From contig DATJFQ010000033.1 in NCBI GenBank assembly GCA_035495555.1, forward strand, positions 1 to 18,652: 18,652 bases of DNA. Reading direction: 5' to 3'. The position numbers and the translations under genes are program-made. The stretch comes from DATJFQ01 sp035495555 (lineage in GTDB: Bacteria > Acidobacteriota > Vicinamibacteria > Vicinamibacterales > 2-12-FULL-66-21). The notes below the pieces were generated by a model. The model was not told the origin of the DNA. It saw only the letters and a list, made by a program, of their open reading frames with translations, and searched no databases. Positions 8,619 to 16,765 of the stretch are shown piece by piece (positions within the stretch are counted from its first letter, which is position 1; each line of letters opens with the position of its first letter).

Positions 8619-11600
8619 ACGGGCGGCTCACGGCGGGTGTGTTGGCGGCGTGGCTGGTCGCCGGCGGGATCGGTCCTCGCGGTCCGGTCCTCCAGCCAGC
8701 CGTGCCTTCAGATCGTCTCGAGCGCGCCTATGCCGCCAGCAACCGGGGCGTCGCGCTGCTCGAACAGTTCGACTACGCGGCGGCAGCCGACGTATTCCGG
8801 CAGGCGCTGTCGATCGATCCCTCGCTTGGCCTCGCGCATCTGGACCTCGCCATCGCGCTGCTGTACGCGGGGCAGACGGCAGCCGCTCTGCCCGAGGCGC
8901 GTGCGGCCGCGGCCGCGCTGCCGGATGCCCCGCAACCGCTGTATGTGCTCGGCCTGATCGCCCGGGCGGACAACCGCCTCGATGACGCGGAGGCGGCGTT
9001 TCGCCGCGTGCTGCAGATCGACCCGTCCGACGCCGGCGCGAACGTCAACCTCGGGCAACTGCTGCTCCAGCAGCGCAAGTACGGTGACGCGGTCACCGCG
9101 TTTCGTGTCGCGGTGGCCTCGGAGCCCTACAACGCCACTGCGGCATACGGGCTCGCGACGGCGCTGACACGGTCGGGCGACGCGGCCGCCGGCTCCGCCG
9201 GGATGACGAAGTTTCGGACGCTGCGCGACAGCCCGTACGCGGTCACGTACGCGCAGGGCTATCTGCAGCAGGGCCGCTACGCCGAAGCGCTGGCGTCGAC
9301 TGGCGCTGAAGCGGGCCTCGTCGACAGGACGACACCGCCCGTCAGGTTCGTTCGCACAGATGGCCCACCCATCGCGAGCGGCACCGACGCAGGTGCGGTC
9401 CGTTCCGCGATCCTGTTCCGCCGGGATGCCGCGGGCCCGCTCGATCTGATCGTGATCGCCGATCGCGGCGTGCGCCTGCTGCGCAACGAGGGCGGCCGGT
9501 TCAGCGCGACGACCGCCATTCCAGCGCTCGATGGCCTGAGCGGGCGCGCGGCGGTCGCGGGCGATTACGACAACGACGGACGTCCCGATCTCTTCGTCGT
9601 CGGCCCGACATCCGCGCGCCTCCTGCACCAGCGGGCGGATTCCACCTTCGAAGACGTCACCGCGAGCAGCGGCCTGCCGCCTGATCTGCGCGCAAATGCC
9701 GCCTCGTGGATTGACGTCGACCACGATGGCGACCTCGATCTCGTGACCGCTGGCCCGCTGCGGTTATTGAGGAACAACGGGAATCGCACCTTCACCGACA
9801 TCACCGACCAGGCGGGCCTCCGCGTGCCGGATGGCGATTCGAATGCGCCAGCGGCGGTGGTACCGACGGACTTCGACAATCGTCGCGACGTCGACTTCCT
9901 GATTCTGTCCGGCGGCTCCCCACCGCGCCTGTTTCGCAACATGCGCGACGGAACGTTCAAGGACGTGGCGGCGGCCGTCGGGCTGCCCCGGGATGGCGGC
10001 GTCACCGCCGTTGCAGCCGCCGATGTGAATAAAGACGGGTACATCGATTTCCTCTTCGCCCGGCGCAACGGGCCGGCTGTCTTCGCGATGAGCAACGGGC
10101 GCGAAGGGTTCGTGGTTCGGGAAGCGCCAGCGACGGCGTCGGGTGTCACGCTCGCGCAGTTCGTGGACTACGACAGCGACGGACTGCTCGATCTGCTGCT
10201 CGCGACGAGGACCGGGTTGCGCCTGCTTCGAAACACCGGAGACGGCTGGTCGGATGAAACGGCGCATGCTCGCCTCGACGGGGTGAACGGCACCATAGAC
10301 GCGATCGCGCTCGGCGACGTCGACCGCGACGGCGACACGGACGCCGTTGTCGTCTCCGACGCCGCTCGCGCTGTCGACCTGTGGCGCAACGACGGCGGCA
10401 ACACGCATGCATCGCTGACCGTGACGCTCGCGCCGCGCGTGAGCAACCGCAGCGGCTATGGCGCCAAGGTCGAAATCCGCGCGGGCAGCCTGCGCCAGAT
10501 GCTCGAAGTGTCGGCCGCCTCCCCAGCGGTCGGTCCCGCAGATCTCGTATTCGGCCTCGGTACCCGCAGCGCCGCAGACGTCGTCCGTGTGCTGTGGCCG
10601 TCCGGCATCCTGCAAAGCGAGCTGGAGCCGAAGACCCCCGCGCGCATCGAGGAGCTCGATCGGAAGCCTTCCTCCTGTCCGTATCTCTACACCTGGAATG
10701 GAACACGATTCGAGTTCGTCACGGACTTCCTTGGCGGCGGCGAGATGGGGGATTGGGAAGCACCCGGCCAGTTCGACGATCCCGATCCTGACGAGTACGT
10801 CCGGATACCGTCCGGGATGCTCCAGCCGCGGGACGGCCGCTACGAGATCCGGATCACCAACGAACTCGAAGAAGCGATGTTCCTGGACCGCGTGCGATTG
10901 ATCGCCGTCGACCATCCGGCAGACGTCGACGTCTATCCAAACGAAGGATTGCGGGATCGGCCTCGCCCGCCACACCGCCTGTACACCGTCCGCGACAAGC
11001 ACGTGCCCGAGCGCGTCGTCGACGATCACGGCCACGACGTGCGATCACTCGTCGCGACGATCGATCGCCGATGGCCGGATGACTTCCCGCTCGCCTCGAT
11101 TGAAGGATACGCAGCGCCGCATTCCCTGACGATCGGCCTTGGTCCTCGCGCCGATCGCGCGGTGCTGCTGCTCACCGGCTGGACCTCGTATGCGTTTTCG
11201 ACCGATAACGTGGCCGCGTCGCAGGCGGGACTGAGCCTGCAATTGCCGGCCCTGCAGGTGCGCGATCAGTCCGGGGCCTGGCGAACGATCGACGCCAACA
11301 TCGGTTTTCCTGTTGGGCGTCCGCAGACGATGGCCATCGACATGACCGGAAGATGGCTCGGCACCGCGCGCGAGGTCAGGATCGTGACGAACATGCCGGT
11401 GTACTGGGACCAGGTGCTCGCCGGCACTGCCGTCTCAGTACCGCCGATCGTCACTTCTCTCGAAGCGCGGTCGGCGACACTCACCTGGCGAGGCTTCTCG
11501 GCCGAGGTGAGTCCGGATGGGCGCGAGCCCTTCGGAGCAGACTTCCAGCACGTGTCCACCGCGTCGCCGTGGAAATCATTTCCCGGCGCCTATACGCGCA

Positions 11601-11995
11601 CCGGCGACGTCCGCACACTCCTCTCGAAGACCGACGACATGTTCGTCGTCTCGCAACCGGGCGACGACATCGCGCTGTCCTTCGATGCGGCTGATGCCCC
11701 GCCGCTGAAGCCGGGCTGGACGCGAACGTTCCTGCTGTATGCCGACGGGTTCAGCAAGGAAATGAACATCCGGTCCGCGACGCCGGACGTCCTCGGTCCG
11801 CTGCCGTTCCATGGCATGACGAAGTATCCGTACGGGCCGGGGGAGCACTATCCGATGGACGCCGCGCACCGCGCGTATTGGTCGACGTACAACACGCGGA
11901 TCGTCCCGCGCGTGGTGCCGTCGATCGATGCGTCGGCCGCCGCGCTTTCAGCCGCGCGCGGTGGACAAGCGAGAGGATCGGGAAAGCATCGATGA
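8615..11995 (+). CDS. TPR - FG-GAP - ASPIC/UnbV fusion with a large unnamed C-terminal region
   Basis: The product has 1126 residues. A hydrophobic N-terminus (about 5-20) suggests export. TPR-like helical repeats span about 41-235, including 'NRGVALLEQFDYAAAADVF' and 'ANVNLGQLLLQQRKYGDAV'. FG-GAP/VCBS repeats follow at about 265-590, with calcium loops such as 'DYDNDGRPD', 'DVDHDGDLD', 'DVNKDGYID', 'DYDSDGLLD' and 'DVDRDGDTD'. An ASPIC/UnbV domain lies at about 598-655, with 'NRSGYGAKV' and 'LVFGLG'. From about 688 ('CPYLYTWNG') a further ~430 residues, rich in Trp/Tyr and acidic residues, match no domain I can name. The gene overlaps the upstream stop (ATGA at 8615) and the downstream start (ATGA at 11992). 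It looks like the CRTAC1 neighbour with the TPRs of the cytochrome protein put in front, a domain shuffle within one operon. Function is unknown. Confidence 0.87.
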   Translation: MNGRLTAGVLAAWLVAGGIGPRGPVLQPAVPSDRLERAYAASNRGVALLEQFDYAAAADVFRQALSIDPSLGLAHLDLAIALLYAGQTAAALPEARAAAAALPDAPQPLYVLGLIARADNRLDDAEAAFRRVLQIDPSDAGANVNLGQLLLQQRKYGDAVTAFRVAVASEPYNATAAYGLATALTRSGDAAAGSAGMTKFRTLRDSPYAVTYAQGYLQQGRYAEALASTGAEAGLVDRTTPPVRFVRTDGPPIASGTDAGAVRSAILFRRDAAGPLDLIVIADRGVRLLRNEGGRFSATTAIPALDGLSGRAAVAGDYDNDGRPDLFVVGPTSARLLHQRADSTFEDVTASSGLPPDLRANAASWIDVDHDGDLDLVTAGPLRLLRNNGNRTFTDITDQAGLRVPDGDSNAPAAVVPTDFDNRRDVDFLILSGGSPPRLFRNMRDGTFKDVAAAVGLPRDGGVTAVAAADVNKDGYIDFLFARRNGPAVFAMSNGREGFVVREAPATASGVTLAQFVDYDSDGLLDLLLATRTGLRLLRNTGDGWSDETAHARLDGVNGTIDAIALGDVDRDGDTDAVVVSDAARAVDLWRNDGGNTHASLTVTLAPRVSNRSGYGAKVEIRAGSLRQMLEVSAASPAVGPADLVFGLGTRSAADVVRVLWPSGILQSELEPKTPARIEELDRKPSSCPYLYTWNGTRFEFVTDFLGGGEMGDWEAPGQFDDPDPDEYVRIPSGMLQPRDGRYEIRITNELEEAMFLDRVRLIAVDHPADVDVYPNEGLRDRPRPPHRLYTVRDKHVPERVVDDHGHDVRSLVATIDRRWPDDFPLASIEGYAAPHSLTIGLGPRADRAVLLLTGWTSYAFSTDNVAASQAGLSLQLPALQVRDQSGAWRTIDANIGFPVGRPQTMAIDMTGRWLGTAREVRIVTNMPVYWDQVLAGTAVSVPPIVTSLEARSATLTWRGFSAEVSPDGREPFGADFQHVSTASPWKSFPGAYTRTGDVRTLLSKTDDMFVVSQPGDDIALSFDAADAPPLKPGWTRTFLLYADGFSKEMNIRSATPDVLGPLPFHGMTKYPYGPGEHYPMDAAHRAYWSTYNTRIVPRVVPSIDASAAALSAARGGQARGSGKHR

Positions 11996-13020
11996 GCGTC
12001 ATCCGTTATTCGGCCGCTGTGTGCCAGACCGACTTCTCCAATCCGCTCGATCGGCGGCAGATGCACGCGAATACCGATCGCATGCTCGCGATGATTGACG
12101 CCGCAGTTGCGGGCGCGGCGCCGTTTTTGCCGGTACGTCTCGTGGCGTTCCCGGAGTTCGCGCACGCGGCGCCGGTCTATCCGACGGTGGGGGAGCTGCG
12201 CGAGCACCTCGCTGTGGGCATTCCGAACGACCACACGGACAGACTCTGGAGCAAGGCGCGCGAGCACGACGTGTACATCCAGAGCGGATCGATGATCGAA
12301 CACGATCCGCGATGGCCCGAGGTGGTGTTCAATACGTCCTGCCTGATCGGGCCCGAAGGAATCCTCTACAAATACCGGAAGGTGAATCCGTGGATTCCCT
12401 ACGAAGTCCACGCGAGCCCTCACGATCTGCCCGGCTACGACGACCCGCTCTTTCCGGTGGCCGATACGCCTATCGGACGGATCGGCTGTGCGATCTGCTA
12501 CGACTGGCTGTTCCCCGAGGCCATCCGCCAGCTTGCCGCGAACGGCGCCGAAGTGCTCGTGCGTGTATCCGCGTACATGGACCCGTGGGGCGCGACCGAG
12601 CCGCTCAACTGGTGGACGATCGTGAACCGCTGCCGCGCGCTGGAGAATACGGCGTTTGTCGTCGCCGCCAATCAAGGGGCGTCGCTGCGCCATTACCCGC
12701 CGTACTCGTGGCCCGGCGGCAGCCAGGTCGTCGATTTCGACGGCCGCATGCTCGCGGAAGCGTCACCCGGTCCTGGCGAGCGCATCGTGGTTGCGCCGAT
12801 TGACATCACCGCGCTGCGGCACGAGCGTGAGTCGCGCGCGGGTCACCACATGCTCGCCCACCTCCGGACCGAAGCGTATCCGGTGTATTCGGCGACCGGG
12901 TATTCGGCCGTGGGCAGCACGCTCTCGTACGAGCGCAACCTCGAGACCATCGCGCGTGCGAAGGATCGAATCAGCAGGGCATCCCTGCAGGACCCCCTCT
13001 CGACAGTAAAGCAGGCCTGA
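11992..13020 (+). CDS. Nitrilase-superfamily carbon-nitrogen hydrolase (aliphatic-amidase-like)
   Basis: The product is a 342-residue cytoplasmic enzyme that should hydrolyse a non-peptide C-N bond, releasing ammonia or an amine through a cysteine thioester. The catalytic set is visible: Glu55 in 'AFPEF', Lys130 in 'KYRKVNPW', a second glutamate Glu138 in 'IPYEVH' and Cys169 in 'AICYDW'. The stretch 'YRKVNPWIPYE' and the total length resemble AmiE-type aliphatic amidases more than classical nitrilases, but the substrate cannot be assigned. There is no signal peptide, unlike the products of its three operon neighbours. The ATG at 11992 overlaps the stop of the 1126-residue gene (ATGA), and a purine-rich GGGAAAG sits just upstream. 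The frame is open back to 11878, but that part lies inside the previous gene. It is the last gene of the operon, 42 bases before a convergent gene. Confidence 0.86.
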   Translation: MSVIRYSAAVCQTDFSNPLDRRQMHANTDRMLAMIDAAVAGAAPFLPVRLVAFPEFAHAAPVYPTVGELREHLAVGIPNDHTDRLWSKAREHDVYIQSGSMIEHDPRWPEVVFNTSCLIGPEGILYKYRKVNPWIPYEVHASPHDLPGYDDPLFPVADTPIGRIGCAICYDWLFPEAIRQLAANGAEVLVRVSAYMDPWGATEPLNWWTIVNRCRALENTAFVVAANQGASLRHYPPYSWPGGSQVVDFDGRMLAEASPGPGERIVVAPIDITALRHERESRAGHHMLAHLRTEAYPVYSATGYSAVGSTLSYERNLETIARAKDRISRASLQDPLSTVKQA

Positions 13021-13031
13021 AGGCGCGGGCC

Positions 13032-13058
13032 GGCAGTGTTGCCGCGGTTCGCGGTGCC
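13032..13058. terminator. Possible bidirectional stem-loop between convergent genes
   Basis: In the 42-base gap between two converging stop codons, CCGCG-GTT-CGCGG (13042-13054) can fold. It can be extended outward by GGCA (13032-13035) with TGCC (13055-13058) if six bases bulge. The position suits a shared terminator, but there are no T-tracts on either side, so this is only a candidate. Confidence 0.3.
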
Positions 13059-13062
13059 TGCG

Positions 13063-15027
13063 CTATCGTTCGATCCTGAACGGCCGCGTCATCTCGCCGA
13101 CATCCCGCCCATCCACCGTGACGACCGCGTGAGCCACATACGAGCCGGCGGGGAGCTGCGCGATCGGGACCGTTGCCGCGGCCGCGCGCACGGAGGCGTC
13201 GGCGCCGGGTGGCTGGAGAATCGCCGCATCGCTCTCGACAGGACGCGAGCCGCCGGCCGGAACCACGTCGACCCTGACCGTGGTCCCGTCGAACGCGGCG
13301 GGCGCATCCGCGAACAGCTCCATGTACGTATGCAGCGTCTCGCCCGAGAGGTTGCCGCTCACGGTTGGCGCGATGCTGCCGGCGGCCGCGGCGGGATCTT
13401 TCGTATCGCCGATGAGGAGCTGCGTTGCGCGAAATCGTGACATGCGGGTCATGTACGCGCGCACCTGCCGCTCGAGGCTGCCGCGGCGGCCTTTCTCATC
13501 GAGCAGCGCCGCTTTCAGCACGTATCCGCCGGGGTCGGCGGTCATCGCCGCGAAGTACGTCTGCGAGCCCGGGCCGTGCGGCGCGTCGGCGGCGGGCTGA
13601 TAGAAGGTCGCGGCCGTGGTGCCATTGGCGTTCACGAGCGCGAACCCCATCGCCAGCCGCCCGGTGTCGGGCCGATCCACCTCGACGCCGACGAGCAGGC
13701 GGATCTTCGTCGTCCCGGGATCCTGAAATGTGTACGTCGTGAGGCGGAACGGAATCGACGTCGCGACCGCGGGGCTGCGCAGGAGTTCCGCGACGATCCG
13801 TTGACGGTCGGCTGCTGTGCCCGCCGGCGCGACGGAGAACTCGGTGCGCGCGCGTACCTGCACGCCGGTCCGCCGCACGGCGACTGCGATCTTGTGCTGC
13901 TTGCCGTCGCGGTCGTGCGCCTCGGGCTCGAATCCGATGAGATAGTAGCCTGATAATTCGGTTGCGAGCCGTTTGAACGAGAAGTCGGGATTCGCGATGA
14001 TGCGAAACATCTCGCCGCCGGCGAGTCGGGTCACCGTCAGCAGGCCGGTTTCGTTGACGGCCCGCTCCTGGGCCCTGTTCTGCGGTGCGCGCGGCTGCGA
14101 CGCGTCGGATTCCGAGGGCTCGGGCTTCAGCGCGAAAATCGTCGCGTGGGCCGCGGCGAGCAGCGGGCCGAGCCCGTTCGTGACGAATCGTTCGTTGTCG
14201 ATCACGAGACTTTCGGAGATGAGCACAATCGTCTTCGGAGTCTCGCTGGTACCGAGCCGCTCCAGCAGGCGGCCGAGCCCGTTGACCGTATCGCGCGCGC
14301 GCTGGTGCGCATACGTCGCTATGGTGGCGGCCTCGTCCTGCACCATCCGCGCGCAGATCGCCAGCTCGCTGTTGCCGCCCGCGTCCCGCGCGTTCTGGAC
14401 GCTGCCGCCGCACTCGCGCTGGGTGACGTTCTCCATCGCGAACGAGTTGCCGCGCTCGATCGCCATCGCCTCCGAGACCCCGACGTATTTCGCCCCGCCC
14501 GACCCGTGCGCCATCCCGTCGGTCTGCAGCAGCATGGCCGAAACGGCGTCATGGTCGGTCGTGAAGTCGATATTCGGGCCTTCCGGGATCGAGAACATAC
14601 CGACGCGGTCCCGCGGCGGCAGGGTATTCACGAATTTCGCGGCGGCGGTGAACACGTCTTTCGCGCGAACGGGTGCGATGCTGCCGCGATCGACGACGAT
14701 CGCGATCAGCCGGTCCGGCGCGCCGGATGCGGGGACGTTCGTCGTGTAGTCGGCTGGCGGCGGCGCTTCGTCGACCGCTGCGGGAGCCGTCAGCGATACG
14801 AACTGCACCGACGCGATCTTCCGGGGCTGGCCGTCAACCGTGACGGTGAAGGCGGGGGCGTCGAGGTCTCTCACGGGCCGGCCGTCCGGATCGACGACAT
14901 TGACGTCCACCGACACGAGATCGATCGAGGCGGTGAAGCGGGGCGGCTGCTGTGGCCTGGTCTGCTGCGCCGCCGCGCTCACCGCGGACGCGACGGCGAG
15001 CAGGATGCCGAGCGGATGTACCAGCAC
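13063..15027 (-). CDS. Secreted VWFA-related domain protein (copy 1)
   Basis: The product has 654 residues if translation starts at the GTG at 15027, which opens a signal peptide ('LGILLAVASAVSAAAQ'). The frame is open further upstream, but only inside the neighbouring redoxin gene. An N-terminal segment, 'VSVDVNVVDPDGRPV...F.V.VDG', is typical of acidobacterial VWFA-related proteins (TIGR03436-like). The VWA fold spans about 106-310, with 'IVVDRGSIAP' (Asp113) in place of a canonical DXSXS metal site. 'ELSGYYLIGFEP' near residue 360 is also characteristic. A beta-rich C-terminal half follows. Only two cysteines remain in the mature chain, Cys206 and Cys225. It starts 22 bases after the redoxin stop and is probably in the same operon. 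It is closely similar to the protein at 16766-18652. Role unknown; adhesion or protein-protein contacts are typical for VWA domains. Confidence 0.85.
   Translation of the reverse strand: MLVHPLGILLAVASAVSAAAQQTRPQQPPRFTASIDLVSVDVNVVDPDGRPVRDLDAPAFTVTVDGQPRKIASVQFVSLTAPAAVDEAPPPADYTTNVPASGAPDRLIAIVVDRGSIAPVRAKDVFTAAAKFVNTLPPRDRVGMFSIPEGPNIDFTTDHDAVSAMLLQTDGMAHGSGGAKYVGVSEAMAIERGNSFAMENVTQRECGGSVQNARDAGGNSELAICARMVQDEAATIATYAHQRARDTVNGLGRLLERLGTSETPKTIVLISESLVIDNERFVTNGLGPLLAAAHATIFALKPEPSESDASQPRAPQNRAQERAVNETGLLTVTRLAGGEMFRIIANPDFSFKRLATELSGYYLIGFEPEAHDRDGKQHKIAVAVRRTGVQVRARTEFSVAPAGTAADRQRIVAELLRSPAVATSIPFRLTTYTFQDPGTTKIRLLVGVEVDRPDTGRLAMGFALVNANGTTAATFYQPAADAPHGPGSQTYFAAMTADPGGYVLKAALLDEKGRRGSLERQVRAYMTRMSRFRATQLLIGDTKDPAAAAGSIAPTVSGNLSGETLHTYMELFADAPAAFDGTTVRVDVVPAGGSRPVESDAAILQPPGADASVRAAAATVPIAQLPAGSYVAHAVVTVDGRDVGEMTRPFRIER
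14644..14713. repeat. Direct DNA repeat within VWFA copy 1 (partner at 18368-18436)
   Basis: This ~69-base block matches 18368-18436 at roughly 60 of 69 positions by eye, in the same orientation. It encodes the conserved 'DRGSIAPVRAKDVFTAAA' segment. It is the most conserved DNA I noticed between the two paralogous genes and lies about 3.7 kb from its partner. Confidence 0.7.
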
Positions 15028-15049
15028 CCGGCGACGCCGCGTCCGCCGT

Positions 15050-15580
15050 TCAGCGGCCGCGCGGGTCGGCCTGCAGCGGCTCGAGCAGCGAGGTGATCTC
15101 ACGGCGGAAGGCGTCGATCGTCTCGGGCGTGTATCCGAGATGGCTGAAGCGGACCCGTCCGTCGCGGTCGATGATAAAGGCGGATGGGATCCCGCGGACG
15201 TTGAACGCATCGGCTGCGGTCATCTGAGCGTCGAGGAGCACGCGCATGCTGTGCGGGTGCGCCTCGAGAAAGGCGTTGACATTCTTCCGGTGCTCGTCTT
15301 CGTTCACGGCCAACACGTCGACGTCATGATCGCGGAACGACGCCGAGAGCGCGTCGAGCGCTGGAAACGTGATCCGGCACGGCGTGCACCACGTCGCCCA
15401 GAAATCGACGAGCACGATTCGCCCCCTGGAATCGGACAGCCGCACCGTTTTGCCATCCAGCGTCTTCAGCGAGATCGCCGGCGCCGCACGGCCTGGATTC
15501 GAAGGCGCCGGCAGCGTAGACGGATGCTGCGGGTGCAGACCGAGCAACGCCGCTGCCGCAACCGTGAACAGGATCCTCAT
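15050..15580 (-). CDS. TlpA-like thiol-disulfide oxidoreductase / redoxin
   Basis: The product has 176 residues. A hydrophobic N-terminus (2-15) suggests export or membrane anchoring on the periplasmic side; there is no clean cleavage site. The thioredoxin fold shows 'DFWATWCTPCR' with Cys65 and Cys68, the cis-proline loop 'RGIPSAF' (Pro132) and the redoxin-type lead 'ISLKTLDGKTVRLSD'. TlpA-family proteins usually reduce specific periplasmic disulfides, for example in cytochrome maturation; direction and client cannot be fixed from sequence. Its ATG overlaps the stop of the upstream barrel gene (ATGA, 15577-15580), so translation is probably coupled. Two VWFA proteins, each with just two cysteines, flank the pair and are candidate clients. 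The alternative is a general role in haem-protein maturation for the cytochrome gene across the window. Confidence 0.9.
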   Translation of the reverse strand: MRILFTVAAAALLGLHPQHPSTLPAPSNPGRAAPAISLKTLDGKTVRLSDSRGRIVLVDFWATWCTPCRITFPALDALSASFRDHDVDVLAVNEDEHRKNVNAFLEAHPHSMRVLLDAQMTAADAFNVRGIPSAFIIDRDGRVRFSHLGYTPETIDAFRREITSLLEPLQADPRGR

Positions 15581-16680
15581 TGCGCCGGCATCGGGATGTG
15601 CTTCGCCCGCCCGAACCTGTACGCGTAGCTGCCAATCATCACCCAGTCGGGGAACGTGGCATCACCGTTCGCGCCGGTGTAGGGATCGGGAGCGCGGTAG
15701 CGATAGATCGCGCGCGGGAGGGTCAACTGCAGCGTCGAGCGCCCCTGCGACAACGACACGCCCGGCTCGAGAAAGACTTCGTGTCCGGGACGACGAAAGC
15801 CGTCGCTCCTGCCAAACACATCGTAGCGCGGCACCCCTTCGGTCCGGACGGCGAACGACGCCCCAATCCGCCGCCAGACGGGGACGCCGACCCCTGCGCG
15901 CAGAACGTATTGATCGGGGACGGAATTCACGTTGCGGAGCGGATTGGTCGGACTCGGCCGCCCGATGCCGACGAGGATCGACGGCGTCTCGTTCGTGTTC
16001 CGCGGGTTGAGGAGGTAGTTCGCGGAGCCGAACGCGAAGAGGCGCCCGAAGCGGCTGAACCCCTGGGCCTCGAGTTGCACGCCCCACCCGGCGTCGCCAG
16101 GCTGCACCGACTGATCGACGGCTTTGACGGCAGGCGATTGCCCGGTGATATCGACGAACGTATCTGTGGCGCGCGCGCGGCCGGTCGGCGCCTTCATGCC
16201 GCCGCCGAACGACACGTTGTACCGCGTGTGCGCGACCGGGTCGAAGAGCCAGTAGCGGCCGATTGCGGAGACGTCGCCGAGGCCGCGGCCTCGCTGGATC
16301 GCACGCGGACCTGGCGGCGCGAGCGGGCTCGGGATCGACCACGACGCCGCCACGAGCGGCACGCTGACGCCAACACGGAATCGCAGCGTGAACGCGTGGT
16401 TCAGTTCGGCGATCATGATGCGCTGCGTGTTGATGACGTTCGTGCCGAGCTCGGTGCGCTGCGCCTGAAAGATATCGCGCGAATAGTGACGGTCGGCCGT
16501 CGATCCGCGCATGCTGAGATCGAGTTCCCACTCGCCGGGGGCGAGGAAGGTCGTGCTGGGAGATCCAATGACGGGCGCGCTTTCGCGAATCAGAATGCAG
16601 CCCTGGGCGGCCGCGGGGGCGGCAGACCAGACGGACGCGGCTGCCGCGATCGCGCCGCGAACGAGCGGATACCGAATCAT
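15577..16680 (-). CDS. Putative outer-membrane beta-barrel protein
   Basis: The product has 367 residues. A signal peptide (1-26) ends 'SAAPAAAQ', directly followed by 'GC', which does not fit a lipobox. The mature part consists of alternating hydrophobic/polar strands with Gly and aromatic girdles ('YNVSFGGGMKAP', 'QYVLRAGVGVPVWRRIGASF', 'WVMIGSYAYRF'), as in transporter or MetA-like barrels found in envelope gene sets. No residue identifies a substrate. The ATG at 16680 has a strong ribosome site seven bases upstream. The stop overlaps the start of the TlpA-like gene. One cysteine is present at the mature N-terminus. Related barrel-plus-redoxin pairs seem familiar in acidobacterial genomes, but this is recollection, not a search result. 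Confidence 0.72.
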   Translation of the reverse strand: MIRYPLVRGAIAAAASVWSAAPAAAQGCILIRESAPVIGSPSTTFLAPGEWELDLSMRGSTADRHYSRDIFQAQRTELGTNVINTQRIMIAELNHAFTLRFRVGVSVPLVAASWSIPSPLAPPGPRAIQRGRGLGDVSAIGRYWLFDPVAHTRYNVSFGGGMKAPTGRARATDTFVDITGQSPAVKAVDQSVQPGDAGWGVQLEAQGFSRFGRLFAFGSANYLLNPRNTNETPSILVGIGRPSPTNPLRNVNSVPDQYVLRAGVGVPVWRRIGASFAVRTEGVPRYDVFGRSDGFRRPGHEVFLEPGVSLSQGRSTLQLTLPRAIYRYRAPDPYTGANGDATFPDWVMIGSYAYRFGRAKHIPMPAQ

Positions 16681-16687
16681 GTTCGTT

Positions 16688-16692
16688 CTCCT
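16688..16692 (-). promoter_or_regulatory. Strong ribosome binding site AGGAG for the barrel gene
   Basis: Reading the minus strand, AGGAG is followed by seven bases and then the ATG at 16680. It is the clearest Shine-Dalgarno in the window and fixes this start. The plus-strand operon genes rely instead on overlapping stop/start codons. Confidence 0.75.
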
Positions 16693-16732
16693 GCGCCGAA
16701 GCGGGGCCCCGAACGGGCGCCTGTGCGGCGCT

Positions 16733-16761
16733 ATATTAACCCAATTTGTAAAAGTGTTTAC
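16733..16761 (-). promoter_or_regulatory. AT-rich candidate promoter/operator upstream of the barrel gene
   Basis: This is the only clearly AT-rich island of the window. GTAAA-AGTG-TTTAC (16748-16761) is a perfect 5-base inverted repeat. On the minus strand, TAAACA (16760-16755), 16 bases and then TAATAT (16738-16733) gives a weak sigma-70-like pair, so the palindrome would overlap the -35 element as an operator does. The site lies just after the stop of the second VWFA gene and about 50-70 bases before the barrel start. The promoter call is inference. Confidence 0.35.
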
Positions 16762-16765
16762 GGAA

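Noticed and set aside
13063..15210. Longer version of VWFA copy 1 starting at 15210
   Set aside because: The extra N-terminus is Ser/Arg-rich and lies inside the redoxin gene. The signal peptide begins only at the GTG at 15027.
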